Source of the DNA: Phytoseiulus persimilis
Lineage: Eukaryota; Arthropoda; Arachnida; Mesostigmata; Phytoseiidae
Reading direction: 5' to 3'
DNA length: 64,000 nucleotides
Assembly: GCA_037576195.1 (NCBI GenBank)
Contig: CM075101.1
Location: 19,282,001-19,346,000, forward strand
The position numbers were made by a program, and so were the translations under genes. Under the pieces are notes generated by a model. The model saw only the letters and a list, made by a program, of their open reading frames with translations, was not told where the DNA came from and made no database searches. This document shows, piece by piece, positions 1 to 11,907 of the stretch. The number at the start of each line of letters is the position of its first letter. The first letter of the stretch is position 1.

Positions 1-885
1 AATCGTTCTCCATTCGACGCAAGGTCTGTCCACTCCATCGACACTTCCATGGAGAATGCTCAGCCCGGAAATCTGGGTGGGCTAGAGCCCGATAGCCTCT
101 GAAAAATCTTCCATAGGACGTAGGATCTCGGCGTGTAGCTCTCACGCATCTGCCCAGTTCACGATAATCTCCGATTCGAATCAGACTGAGTGTATGATTC
201 GCAGCGCTCACGATCCTTCTTAGTCTTCGCGACAAGGATACGCTGCGTTTGAACTCTTTATTGAGCGGTGCTCCTCGATATCCTCGACTCCTCTCTTTCT
301 GGGTCTGATTATTACCAGACTTCTCAGAAAGTATTCTGCCTTACTTTTTGACAGAAGATTTGAGTTCTGACAGTTCTCTTGGCGGACGCTTCCGCTAACG
401 AAAACTCGAGGAGCGGTGTATCATTCAAAAGCCAACGATTCTTGGAGCGTGGCGGCAATCCACTTGCCCTGATATTCCACGGAGAGATTGAACAGCAGGA
501 AACTCCGGAGTGGGACACTGCGCGGATCAGGACCGTCACCTCTCCGCTTTTCCCCGTGGAATCAAGCCATCGGACGACCTCGCGGGAGGCAAGCGCCACA
601 GACGGGAACGATTCGCGGCGGAATCGACTATCGAGCCCACGCAACCGCGTTCCCAAGTAAAGTAAAGCAGTATACTGTAGAGAGAGATACAGACTGTTAC
701 ATCGCCGGTACAGCATGAATGCAAGCATCGAAGCAATAGAGCGAAAGCACGCCGCCCACTCTCGAGTGTTTGAATTTTCGCGCCTCCGCTTTCTGGCCGT
801 CGCGCGAGCTGCGTCGCCTTCCATAGCATATTAGGCTTCCGGGGTTGAAGTAAGCCTCACCGATCGATTCTTGTACAGAAGATAT
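1..885. other. Upstream flank of lingerer, no gene supported
   Basis: No coding region with recognisable similarity is visible. The longest open frame, 166 codons on the minus strand (324-824), is arginine- and serine-rich and matches nothing I know. It fits a chance frame in roughly 50% GC DNA. The promoter of the plus-strand lingerer gene probably lies here, but I see no convincing TATA box. Confidence 0.4.
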
Positions 886-931
886 TTTGGCTAGTTTCGT
901 GCATTTCCTCTACCGTCGTCACAGGTGAGTT
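886..931 (+). other. Candidate 5' noncoding exon end and splice donor of lingerer
   Basis: A near-perfect 5' splice site, CACAG|GTGAGT, falls after base 925. The lingerer coding exon starts directly behind an acceptor ending at 2974, so an upstream noncoding exon must exist. This is the best donor I noticed upstream. It implies a first intron of about 2.05 kb (926-2974). That intron holds several open frames without recognisable content. The 5' end of this exon cannot be placed from sequence alone. Confidence 0.35.
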
Positions 932-2974
932 GTCGTGCGATAGGGTTCATGAGGGCAGGACCCCTGGCCGTCGAAGTCCGGTAAACCTGAGCGTCGAGAG
1001 TGTGGCGTCAGCTTGGCTCAGCCGGCGTGCGGAAGCCTAAACCCGTCTTTGGGTGCATCGCCGTTTTTATAACGGAGGAAAACATTGAGCCGTCGCGAAG
1101 AATGTGCCCGCCGACCCCAGCGGATCAAACAATAACTTCGAACCGATGGGGACTCCGTCGACGAGTCGTAATCGAAGCGGCGTCTAGGCTTGTGGAAAGT
1201 ACGCACTTGGCTTTCCGTGCGCTGTTTAGCCCGGCGTGGAGTTCCAGCGAAAGGCTCAGCCCACGGCTTTAAACCACGATGACACCGACTCGTTGTGGAG
1301 TGCTTGAAGCGAATAATAACTGAGCTTCTGTATGGCCTGAGTTTGGAACTCGCCGCGAAACCTTGAAGCTGAACATCGATTCGTTCGGCGAATGCTGACT
1401 TCGCTCGCTGCTCGGCGCTTGGCATTGAGTCACTGACTTGATGCGTTCTTGGCTCGATCCCATTTCGAAGAAAGAAATTCCCACCCAGTCCCTAGTTTCC
1501 TTGGGCGCGATCTTCGACTATTGTCTTGGGAACACATGCGGGGCAGCAATCAGAACACCAGAAGGAATGGATTCGTTCATTCATTCGAGGAGCTGCAGAG
1601 TTGCTGCGTTCGAGAATTCGCAGCGAGAGCACCAGTCTTGGGTCTGTCACGACGAAGAACTCTAACAGCCCAGTTGTCGACTTGGATATTGTTTCGGGCT
1701 TCGTTGGCGCCGTTGAGGTGAAAATTGACTTTGCTCAGGTTCATTTCTGAGTCACTCGAGCTGGGTCCTTTGACGAGATATATAGTTCGAGCTCCCGGAA
1801 AGTTTCTGGAAACTAGAATCATGCCAGTCGTGGCTCAACTTCCGAAGCGAATCGTGGTAGTCAGTGATCAGAAGCGTGAACCGACATCCAACTTGTAGTC
1901 GTGAAGTCCGTCCGTGTTTACCCAACAGGCATGATCGTTGACTACGTTGTACGTACTGAATGTCTATGGTTCATTCGCCCGCCCGACCGCCCGCTCGATT
2001 GGAGTCCTTGTGAGACAGCGACGCTCATTGTCGGAGTATGCTTCACAATGTAGCGTAATTCGATCGGAATAATCACCATCACCACGCAAAGCTCCCCGCG
2101 CGAACGTTCAATATGCATTCACACGGATATCATACAAAACTTAATCCCGACGTTGCCATCGTAACCGCCTCTGACACTTGTGGACAACGCAATCATCTAT
2201 GCCGGAATTCTCTGTCAGTGTTTGAGTCTTCACATTCTTATTTGATTATGCTTCCGATGCATGATCTCGCTTCCACCGGGTGTGCAGAAGATTCCACGCT
2301 AAAATCCAGCGCTGGATTTCCAAGTGCATTATCCAATCAGAACAAATTGGCGGTAGGTCTCGGAAAACAGTTGTCGAAGCTTCAAATGACAACTCGGCAA
2401 CCGAATCGGAGCTCCGTTAGTGAGGGATATTCGCCTTTTTCGCAACGGAACAGTGCTCTCCAACGGGATCTGTGAAAAAAACTCCCCGGGGTTGTCGATC
2501 CCAAATCCCGGTTGTTTTGAAGGGCCCGACAGTGAGTCTATCATGGCTCGCTGGGGGGAAGAAGGATCGAGAATCACTTCTGTGGAACCCATCCTCCAAA
2601 CCGAACCTCTGGCGGAAGAAACCCACATTGTTTGACTCGATTCCGGAATCTATATTCAGCTCGCAAGAGAAACTAGCAGAAAGACGGTCGAGCGAATGGA
2701 ATATGATCGATGGGAAGTCAACCAGGTCGCTCGTGGTCGGGCAGCCAGTTGACGATCTCATGTCGTGTAAGCTTGAGAGAGATCAATCGCGACATGACTC
2801 GCTTCTTCTCACTTTGAAACGCGAGAAGTCATACGCGCCGTGGGAGCGGGGGAGCCTTGTGGACACCCTGTATTCTGACGCGATGAAGCAAACGAAATTG
2901 TATGCCACGTGATATTTCGTCGAGTATTCACCTTTCGACGTTCTTTCCTCTCAACGACTCGATTCCCTTTGCAG

Positions 2975-5360
2975 ATGAAGTCACAGACTGCCGGCGGCGG
3001 CGGGGCTGCCGCTGTCACGGAGGTTCCAACCTCGAACAAAAAGGAGAAAACCGCTCCGCAGGCCACCGCGGAACAGCTCCGGATCGCGGAAATCACCAAC
3101 ATTTCGAATGAAAGAGACCTCGCGGATCTCAACGAAAACATCCGGATGATCGTAGAGCTCACACACAGGACGCCTGACGAGGCGGCCATGGCGCTGCACG
3201 ATTCGAACGGCAGCGTTGAGGACGCCGTAAATATATTGCTTGAAGGGTCTCCGGACGACAACGGCTGGGAAACGACAGGCAAAAAAAAGAAGGAAAAACA
3301 GTCAGTACCTGAAGTGAGGAACAAGGACGACAACCGGAAATCCAGCGACGACCGGGCAGGTGGTCGCGGAAAAGGACGCGGCGGAGTTCGAACTGCAGGT
3401 GGCACCCCTCAAGCGGGTGGCCGTGGACGGCAACGCGGTGGACCTCGTTCGCGTACAGGTGGTCGTGACGGACAGCCGGCAATCGGGAAGAAGAACCGCG
3501 ACGCTGGCGATGAAAACAGTTCCCATTGGAACAACGGTACGGCGACCGAATACGACGAGGAATTCAAGAATCAGCAGAAGGACACCACTGATCAACAGCA
3601 GAATGACACTATAAAAAATATGGGTTCGTATAGCTTGGCAGCTCTGAAGAGTTCACCTGATTCGGGCTTCTCCCGCTGAGAGAGCATTTCGCGAGCCAAC
3701 CCATAAGCAGCTTCTCTCAGTCGAGGATTTTAATGGTCTCTTCTTTTTCCGCAGGTAACTGGGATGACTTCAAGGCCGATCAGAAGGGCGCGAACGAATG
3801 GAGCTCAAAAAAAGAGCGACAATCCGATTGGGTCGACGCGTCAGGTTCTGGTGAGCGCAACAATCGGGAATGGAAATCTCGACACCGTCATCAAAGCCAG
3901 CCGAATCAGGGTCAAAGCGGTAAGTCGAGCTCAAGTCAGCCGCTCACGCCAAGCAACAAAGGATCATCTCAACACCACCAACAGCCGCCCCAGCAGCAGC
4001 CGGCGCTTCAACACGTCCAAAGCAATCTCACCCGTAATAACAACGGCAGCAGCAGTAACAACACCAGTTTGACCAGCGATAGTCTGGATCCCGTGAAAGT
4101 TGTCGACAGCAGCAAGCAGACACCTCCCGCCCACCTCTCGCAAGGGGCTCAACAGAGATTGGTTCGAGGTATTCAGCAAGCCGCCACTCAGCAAGGCTTG
4201 GCTCCTAAAACGAAAGTTCGCCTCCCGCCTGCCTCAAAGATTCCTCAAACCCCCGTCGAAATGCCACCGGATCATCACCTTGATCTCCACGGGAACTCCC
4301 TGGATGTGACTTTCGGGGTTCTCTCCTTTGGGTCCAACAGTTTCGAATCGATCTCACCATTGTCACACAATCCGCAACCGGTGAGTTCCCTGACCGACGG
4401 ACTTGTGGGCTCTGCAGCCCAATGTCTATTGCCTAATGTTTTGCCCTCGATTCGAGTCCCCGGGCTATTTATCGGAACATGGTTTCGGGCCACGTGGAGC
4501 TGAAGATTCAACCCCGACTCTCTTCTTGCAGAACAAAGTTGAACACAACGGGTCAGGCCTCTCGACAGGTGGAAACCTGGCAGCACACAGTGCTCAGACC
4601 ACCCCTTCAAACGTTCCGCCATTGAAAATTCAGGGCGGTCAAATTGTGATCGATGTCGGCGCGAAAAGTCTGCAGCAAGGCTCGCAGCAGCCAGTTGAAC
4701 GTGATAGAAGTCAGGTCTCTCAGCAAGTGACTTCGATCGCAGGTCCACCGGGTCTTGATAAGTCCTCCGTTAGTTCCGTCGCTCCTCTTCAGACGCACAA
4801 ACCTTCGATGGCTGGGTCTACCCCGAGTCAGCAGGCAACTGTTCCATCCTCGTACCACAGTCAGGCTCAACAGCAGAGCCAGGTTTCGAGTGGCTCGAGT
4901 GGCGCCAGCGCCAACTACCAGCAGTACACTTCGAATAGCGCCTACAAGCAGCCCCCAAACAACATGCCGTATCTGCACAACTTGAGCGGTATCTACAACG
5001 CGGCCCACAGTACCACGCAGTACTCACAACAGGCTTCACAGCCCTATGGCAGTGCTAACTATTCGACTGCGTTCGGTGAGTCCCCGTCGGCGGTTTCCAA
5101 TAATCATATCACTTGTACGCTGCCATCACACCACTCTCGATTGAGATGTTATCGCTGAGAAGTATGTAAGAGCGCGTTCGATCGAGGTTTCAATTTTGCT
5201 TCCAGGTGGCTCGACAGTTGCAAGCGGCGGATACAAAGGCAAAGAAGGTGCGTCTGTTGGGAGCACAGCAGGGTCAGCGGCAACGGTGTCCGACTCAGTG
5301 TCGTCATCTGCCACCTCTCAGTACGATGGCAAGAAGACAAGTCAGCTGCAGCAGCAAGTT

Positions 5361-5408
<48 letters not shown>

Positions 5409-6083
5409 CAACAACAACAGCAACAGCAGACGATGCAGCCTGGTAGTTTGGTTCTTCAACCGGGCCAACTTCACGGGCCGCATATGCACGCGGCGACTCC
5501 CTATGCCCACATCACAGGACATCCGGGCCCGATGCAACCGCTCTATCCCTACTATCCTCATCATGTGACCAGTTCGGGAACTCACTTGGCCACGGATTAC
5601 CAGCAGCAACAGCGTGAGAACTCATCATCGGCTACATCTGCTGGTATTTCGGCCAGCAGTCTTCTCCAGCAGCATAGTTACGACAAATTTGTAAGATCTC
5701 AGGACGATTCCTCGACGGCGTCGGCTTCGCAAGTATCCTCAGCAGCGGGCAGCCAATCGACGATCACCGCCACGGCGGCGGCCTACCCTCACATCAATCC
5801 GTACAACTACTACGGAGTTCATATGGTGGCCCAAGGCACTTATCCACCAATGCCGTTCATGTCCGCGCAGGTGACGGGATACCCGCCGGCGGGAACCGCT
5901 AGCTCGGCGTCCCAGGCTTCAAAGACGACAAGCGCCTACGGAACGGCCAATACTGCATTCGACTATCAACTAAGCAATCATCTGACTGGCGGCGGTGGCG
6001 AGTACAACAAGTATCAGGCAAACAAGATGATGTCGAATACGCCCAAATACATGTCGGCTGCCACCACCGGCGATAGACGCTAA
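2975..6083 (+). CDS. lig: Lingerer / UBAP2-like protein (UBA domain, RGG and polyQ regions)
   Basis: Cytoplasmic RNA-binding scaffold of the Lingerer/UBAP2/UBAP2L family. In insects the family acts with FMRP, Caprin and Rasputin in mRNP granules and growth control (family knowledge). Exons seen: 2975-3536, 3755-4380, 4532-5075 and 5206-6083, summing to 870 codons, so 869 residues. The ATG directly follows the acceptor TTTGCAG at 2971-2974. A UBA domain spans residues about 51-93 (DLNENIRMIVELTHRTP, then NGSVEDAVNILLE). An RGG-type Gly/Arg stretch spans about 129-166. The family's conserved KIP...VEMP...FGSN block is at about 351-385. The rest is Gln/Ser/Tyr-rich low complexity with a Q23 run. 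The first coding donor is uncertain. The ACG|GTACGG site at 3536/3537 is preferred, but ATGG|GTTCGT at 3623/3624 is also in phase and would give 898 residues. Later junctions are clear (GTGAGT donors at 4381 and 5076). Family assignment is firm. Confidence 0.93.
5344..5429 (+). repeat. CAG/CAA polyglutamine tract in lingerer
   Basis: The tract is a CAGCTGCAGCAGCAAGTT lead-in followed by 23 uninterrupted glutamine codons (5361-5429). CAG blocks alternate with a run of six CAA codons. The CAA interruptions should reduce slippage compared with pure CAG. It lies early in the last coding exon, residues about 624-652, in a low-complexity region where lingerer orthologues are commonly Gln-rich. Confidence 0.95.
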
Positions 6084-7909
6084 GTTATACCCCGCATTCA
6101 TTCACACACAGGCCCTTTTTGAAACCGACAACAACAGCAACCACAACAATTAGTATCTATATATCTATTATTATTCTTCATTCTGATGATTCTCGATTGC
6201 TATATTTTTACGTTTATTATTCCTTAATTATTACTGTCATCAGTCGTTTTGAAAGGCGGAATGTTCTGCCAAAAATCAACTACACAGTCTGCCGAAGACT
6301 GAATGCCGTCTTTTTGGTCGCAGTAAAGACGGTGATGCTGTTGTTGACCAGGGAGAGGGAGAATGGAAATGAACATGGTGATGAAGATTGACGATAACAT
6401 ATTGCTGGTAATTATAATGATGATGAAGATGAATATAATGATGAAATACAGACTGAACAACCGGTTGGGGACTCTACATTGACTTTTGAATTTCAAATGG
6501 GAACACTTGGAGCATGGTTCGACGGAACCACATAGTATGGTATATAGGTGGCAGCCGCCGGCGCGAACCGACGTTACCAAACATGAGGTGGAGGATCAGA
6601 AGGACACAGCGGATAGACGAGGAAGATGCTGGGCAGTCCAAACACGATTCCCCTCCGCTCGGTTTCGCCGAATGTCGTTCTCTCCGTTTGTGGGTTTCTG
6701 TTTCGAATTTCTATGTCCCCCTTTCTTTCGATGTTCCCGGGTCTGTGGTCGATCATGGAAGCGTGTTGAGTGGGAACGACTCTCGAGATGACGTTTCCTG
6801 CCGAACATCGAAGTCGTCAATGCTGGTTCAAAGTTCGTTCCGTTCAGGACGGCCGTGGAACTCCGGGAGAAACGAGCTGCCCGTCGACTTTCTCGCACGT
6901 CAGAATTTTTTCAACACCCCCGAATCGAAAGGATGCAAGTGATACCGGACATTTTGTTGACTATTAAGAGTGTAGACTTCGCAATTATTTAGCCACGCTA
7001 ACTTACGCAAGAACCATCAGTCATCGTTGATGTTAGTTTCCGTTCCTCACTGGCACTAATTTGTTCTGTCATGTTATCCTCTCCGTGGTTATTACCAGTA
7101 ATGTGATTCTGTAAGTTTATGTTACGGTAGCATTGATATTTCCGGTTTGGGAAATTGATAACGAGCGGACAGACGGAATCCAATGGTGCGCTAACGCTAG
7201 CACGGGTCTTTGGAGCTCCAACGCCAGCCAACGCCCGAGGAACTCGCATTGTTGGGTTCCCGCTGGGCAACACCACCGAGATTGGACCTGTCCGGCATAC
7301 GAGCGGGATCCCAGGATGGGAGATTTCTGGGAAACTATCCTTTCCGTGGACATCAATGAAACGAAGCACGCGCGGATGAGAGATACAGAGACTAGAGGCT
7401 GTGAGAGCTCTAACTCTGCACAAAAGGTTCTTGATTGCTTTCAATGGAATTCAGCATGAAACAACTATCAACAGAGAATAAATTGAAATTCCAAGCGCAC
7501 TCTGTATCATCAAACAACTTTGACAGCATATTCGGACGCGAATGACCCTCCAGGATGGAGCTGTTCACCGTACGGACGCTGTCGAAAGTGAGAGTTTGTC
7601 CTCAGATTCGGAGGTATAACCTTCTTGGAGGACCGCGTGGAGAGGACAGTCGGAAGAACGAGTTAAGGAGAGCACGCATCAGAGGAACTTCTTCATGGGA
7701 AAATTGGAGGAAATCTTTCCCGAGTGCTTTGTGGATACTCATGTAAACTTGCTGTCTATTGATGAATAAAAACGACAACATGTTACGATCCTCCAGATGC
7801 AAATCCGTGGAGTTCTTTTTCAAGATTTAACCAGCAGAGTGTACTCGCCCCCGCGTACGGGGTTTCTGACATGTAACAAAGTGTATATGGGCAAGAAATG
7901 GTTAATAAA
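6084..7909 (+). terminator. Lingerer 3' untranslated region with candidate polyadenylation signals
   Basis: After the TAA stop at 6081-6083 the sequence turns AT-rich, with TATTATTATT-like and GATGATGAA-like stretches up to about 6440. No coding frame with recognisable similarity follows. AATAAA hexamers occur at 7477-7482, 7765-7770 and 7904-7909. The last sits in GGTTAATAAACCAATCAATC and is followed by further (CAAT)-like repeats. Which one is used cannot be decided here. They imply a 3' UTR of about 1.4-1.8 kb. Confidence 0.4.
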
Positions 7910-8523
7910 CCAATCAATCAATCATCAATCGATCTCATCCGAAATTTCTCTGCGCTTAAGAATTCAATGCCTCACCGAGCATACCGGTTCCACGCATGCC
8001 GCAATGCATGTCATAAAAATTTCGTGGACCTGAGGGGTATACTGCGAAGCGCTCCGACGTTCCATGGATGGGTTAGTGGGTCGGCATCCTGCCGAGTACT
8101 TTTGAACGCTCCGGAGGCTGTTTGATTCCCCGATTCCGAAATGGAGGAAATGAACATTTTCGATTGCTCTGACTTGAAATGAACATCCCTCGCCCTGAAC
8201 ACACCGACACTGTCAGCTCGGAAATTCGATCAGAGATGAATGCCATGCATTGAACAGCGGGTTCCCCACTTGCTCCGACATCCTTCGAGGAGTCCCCTAT
8301 TGAGGTAGAATTCGCCGCTCGATTATCGGAGATTCGGAGGAAATTCTCCCACAGAAAGCTAACGTGGAAGCTTCCCAATCTAAGGAGCTTTCGTGAAATC
8401 CACCATGGACGATTTCCTGAGCAGCGTCACTGACCTCGACGCCCGATGGCAGCAACATGGGACCAACATGAAGGGGCGCTCTGCTGATTCATTTCAGGGA
8501 GTTTTTGGCTCCACCGATGAAGT

Positions 8524-8529
8524 TTTATT
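8524..8529 (-). terminator. Polyadenylation signal of the zinc-finger gene
   Basis: TTTATT on the plus strand reads AATAAA on the minus strand, 123 bp beyond the zinc-finger stop codon at 8652-8654. It is the first canonical hexamer downstream, so the 3' UTR is predicted to be about 140-150 nt. Confidence 0.5.
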
Positions 8530-8651
8530 CACGTCCGAACTTCCCTGCTCTATTTGACTACATGACACACGGGCGATTTGATGAGCCCCAAAAATATATC
8601 CGACTGTCGATCGAGATATTTAATTTAATAACAATCTATATTTCACGTCAT

Positions 8652-11313
8652 TCAAGCACTTCCCGGAGAAGCTTCCACTTGTGACGCAGCAGGCTCGATT
8701 TGGGAGTCTTGTTGCTTCGCAGATACTTTAACGATTGCGGGTGCTAAGAAACGACGCTGCGGAGGATTCAAGACCAGTTGATGGATAACAATCGTTTTGC
8801 CCTCGTGCGGAGGTAGATCTTCTACTTCTTCCGGAGCATCCATGACATCGTCTTCTTCATCCTCTCCCTCCTCCTCCTCACCATCGTCTTCGGCATTTTC
8901 AGGTTCATCCATCTCGTCCTCCTCTTGGCTGAGCTCGACCTGGCTTCCCTCTGACTCATTGTCTGCGGCTGTATCTGGCTGTATCCTACTCTGGCCAGCA
9001 GCAAGCCCTGGATGAGCTTGTGCAATGTGTCGGTGTATCGTAGCTTCCGACGTGAACTTGTTGAAACAGACCGCGCAGCTGTAGCTCACGCCTTCATGAA
9101 TTAACAGATGTCTTCGGAGGTTGATCAACTTCCCGAAAGCTTTGTCACAAACTTCACATTTATATGGTCGCTCGTTCTCGTGTGTCCGCACATGCGACTC
9201 GAAATCGCTCGGAGACTTACATTGCCTCCTGCAAACTGGACACAGTCGGGTGAGGCAAACGCCCGAGGTTTCGTGCTTCCGATGTTGAGCTTCACTCGTG
9301 TAGGGACGCTTGCAATATTTGCACTTGAACGCGGAGTCCACCTTGTGCCAAGTCCTTTCATGTTCTTCAAGTTGTCGGGCGGTGCCGAAGCGTCTATGGC
9401 AAGTTCCACAAGGGAACATGGCCTCGATTCCTTCGTCCTGATGCGCAGCTTTCACGTGCTCTCGGACCTGCTTGATTTGCTTGAAGAATTGACCACAGAA
9501 AATACATTGAAGCGGTGACTGCGAACTGTTGGGGTTATGATATCTGGTCATGTGTCGCTCGAAAGCTGCCTCCTTCTTGAAACCAGCACCGCAGGTTTTA
9601 CACTTGAACGGTCTATCTTCAATGTGGATTATTTTGTGCGCGTTGAGATTTCCCACCTTGGTGAATCGCTCGCCGCAATCGCTGCAGGCGAACGGCTTCT
9701 CGCCCGTGTGGGTATAACTGTGGGTTTTGAGATCGAAACGAGTGTAAAACATTTTTGCACAGATTTCGCATTTGAAGCGTCGGTCATTGTTGTGAATGCG
9801 CACGTGAGCGCGGAGATTGCTACGGACTGTGAAGGCGCGATCGCACATTTGACACTTGAAAGGACGCTCGCCGGTGTGCGATCGCATGTGGACTTCGAGA
9901 TTCGATCGATTTGTGAACGCTTTCATGCACAGCTGGCACAGCAGATTCCGGCATCCGTCCGAATGCTGCGTTCGAATGTGGCTCCGGAGTGTACTGCTGT
10001 GAGAGAACGATTTCTGACAGAACGGACAGTCCTTATCGGTAACAAAATTGTGCGACTGCTTCTCGTGTTCCTTCAGATTCGCCTCGTTGTCGAACGACTT
10101 CGCGCAGTATGCGCATTTCTGTTTGTTCGTGTGTATCTTCATGTGACACCGCAGATTGCTGGCAACTGAAAACAGCTTCTTGCATGTGGGGCATTGATGA
10201 GGTTTCAGCCCTGTGTGAAGCAGCAGATGGGCTTTTAGGTTGGACCGTGAAGAATACCTGAAATTCCAGCGAATAAAATGAGGTACAACCTCGATGGACA
10301 GCTCGAATGGAAGGAGAGAAAATCGAACGCACCAGCCGTGAAGGATAATGAATAATAAGGTCGAGACTACTCACCATTTGCCGCAAATCGGACAGCAAGT
10401 TGTGGAAGCCGCGTGAGTTGTGGCCAAGTGGTTGATATACGCATGCACATTCCTGAATTGCATGTTACAGGTAGAGCATTCATACACGAGTTCTTCGTGA
10501 TTCTCTTCAGTCTCGTCGGCTTGATCACTCTGCGCTACAGCACCCTGATCTTCAGTGACGGTTTCCCCATCGGGAACTTCAACCACTACAACTTCGTGTT
10601 GCGTGCCATTGCAAGTCTGAATATGTTCCTGCACTTCTTCGACGGACCTGTAGTGCGCGAGACACTCGCCGCATTGGTAAATCTGAAATACAGGGCCCAG
10701 CTGGGGGGTAAGGTTGTGGAGCTCAAATGAAACTGTGCGAGAGCAAAGGCAAGCAAGTCTATGCGGATTCCTCATCCGACCATACTCAAACTTACGAACA
10801 CGTACCACGTCTTCGGGGTCCTCAGCTCCTGTATAGGCGACCGCCTCATCACTCTGAGTCTGCGCCTCCGCGTCCGAAGCCTCCTCGGAAACATTATTGG
10901 TTTCTGCAAAATACCAAAATGTATCAAGTTGAGCTCGAACCTTTTGCCTTCAGTGAGGTCCCAAGTGCAGCGAACGCCTCCGCTATAAACTAAGCCAGTA
11001 CCGAGTCCGCCGCCTTACACAGGATTCCATGACCATGAATTCGCAGCTGAATAACGGACATTCGCGCACAAGGGTTCGGCTCGATGATGACTTTCGGAAA
11101 CGATAAGGCTGGCATCGGAACAAGAGAGAAAGACGTTTGTAGGGCGGTTTCGCTGCGACTGTGGTCAGTTGCGCAATGCGACAGAGAGATATGCTTCTAC
11201 CCTGGCAGCCTCCGTTCTTTCTGTCATCACCTACCTTCTCTGACGAACGCGCTCCGAGACCGCCGAGACTCGCGGCCCGGACCAACTTTGACAGCAGCGT
11301 CTTGCACTTTCAT
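8652..11313 (-). CDS. C2H2 zinc-finger protein with about 17 fingers and acidic C-terminal region
   Basis: Predicted nuclear DNA-binding protein of the polydactyl C2H2 class; no specific orthologue recognised. Minus-strand exons in transcript order are 11313-11235, 10903-10806, 10682-10375 and 10257-8652. They join in phase to 697 codons (696 residues). Junctions are GTAGGT, GTACGT and GTGAGT donors with CAG acceptors. The third junction falls inside a finger and restores CPICGKWYSSRSNLKAH exactly. A short basic/acidic N-terminus precedes fingers spanning residues about 62-577. Fingers 1 and 14 are C2HC variants (HIQTC and HETSGVC endings). TGEKP-type linkers are confined to the middle fingers. 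An acidic Glu/Asp stretch (about 602-643) and a 50-residue tail with TIVIHQLVLNPP follow. ATG at 11313 is chosen because the first exon then joins in frame. It is head-to-head with ATAD3 and probably shares its promoter region. Confidence 0.88.
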
Positions 11314-11907
11314 ATCAGCGCCGCACGGTAAATCAGTCGCAGTTGCTGTGTCTATGTTCATCAGCGTCTACTGCATCCGGCAGTCGTGCGGATAGATACA
11401 GGGCTGGGATGGTCGTGTCTGGTACGGGCTCGTTTGAATCTGGGCGCGAAAAGAGGGCGATGACCCGATAAAAGCTAGGCTGATGACAATTTTCGAGTCT
11501 TGGCACGCTGGAATTTCCCGCGAATTCACCGCCATCTCTCAAAATCTATGCCCGACATCTCGAGGCTCAGAGTTCATCTCTGTTCGCCCAGTACAAGTCT
11601 CCGTGTCGGTTGAGAACCCCGATGAGACTACAGAAGCGGGCGCCGACTGATTCAACGCTGCTAAGATCTTTATGACGCCTCCTGAGGAATCAACTTGCCT
11701 TGTCAAGGCAGCAGGATGAATTAAAACGATAGAGATGACAGAACTCATTGTGGCGAGCGCTTGTGTCTGACGCCGGCGTGCGCGTGTGTAGGTTTTCGGC
11801 GGCACGTGGGTCCGTCGTTGTTCGCTCTCGCGGTGAAGGTGCGCGAACTCATCGCCAGTATTGACATCTGTATTCTGGAAAAGTTTTAAAGTCACACCAA
11901 TTGGACA
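11314..11907. promoter_or_regulatory. Head-to-head intergenic region, presumed bidirectional promoter
   Basis: Only 594 bp separate the start codons of the minus-strand zinc-finger gene and plus-strand ATAD3, so both promoters and 5' UTRs must lie here unless either gene has an upstream noncoding exon. I see no TATA box suitably placed for either gene. The ATAD3 start context is GGACAATGTC. No specific binding site can be claimed. Confidence 0.45.

Noticed and set aside
324-824. 166-codon minus-strand ORF upstream of lingerer
   Set aside because: Arg/Ser-rich composition, no recognisable motif, overlapped by other frames of similar length; fits chance in about 50% GC DNA.
5304-5609. Minus-strand ORF with a poly-leucine run opposite the lingerer polyQ
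   Set aside because: It is the antisense reading of the CAG/CAA tract.
9537-10169. 210-codon plus-strand ORF opposite the zinc-finger array
   Set aside because: Antisense shadow of the repeated finger codons; the minus strand encodes perfect C2H2 fingers.
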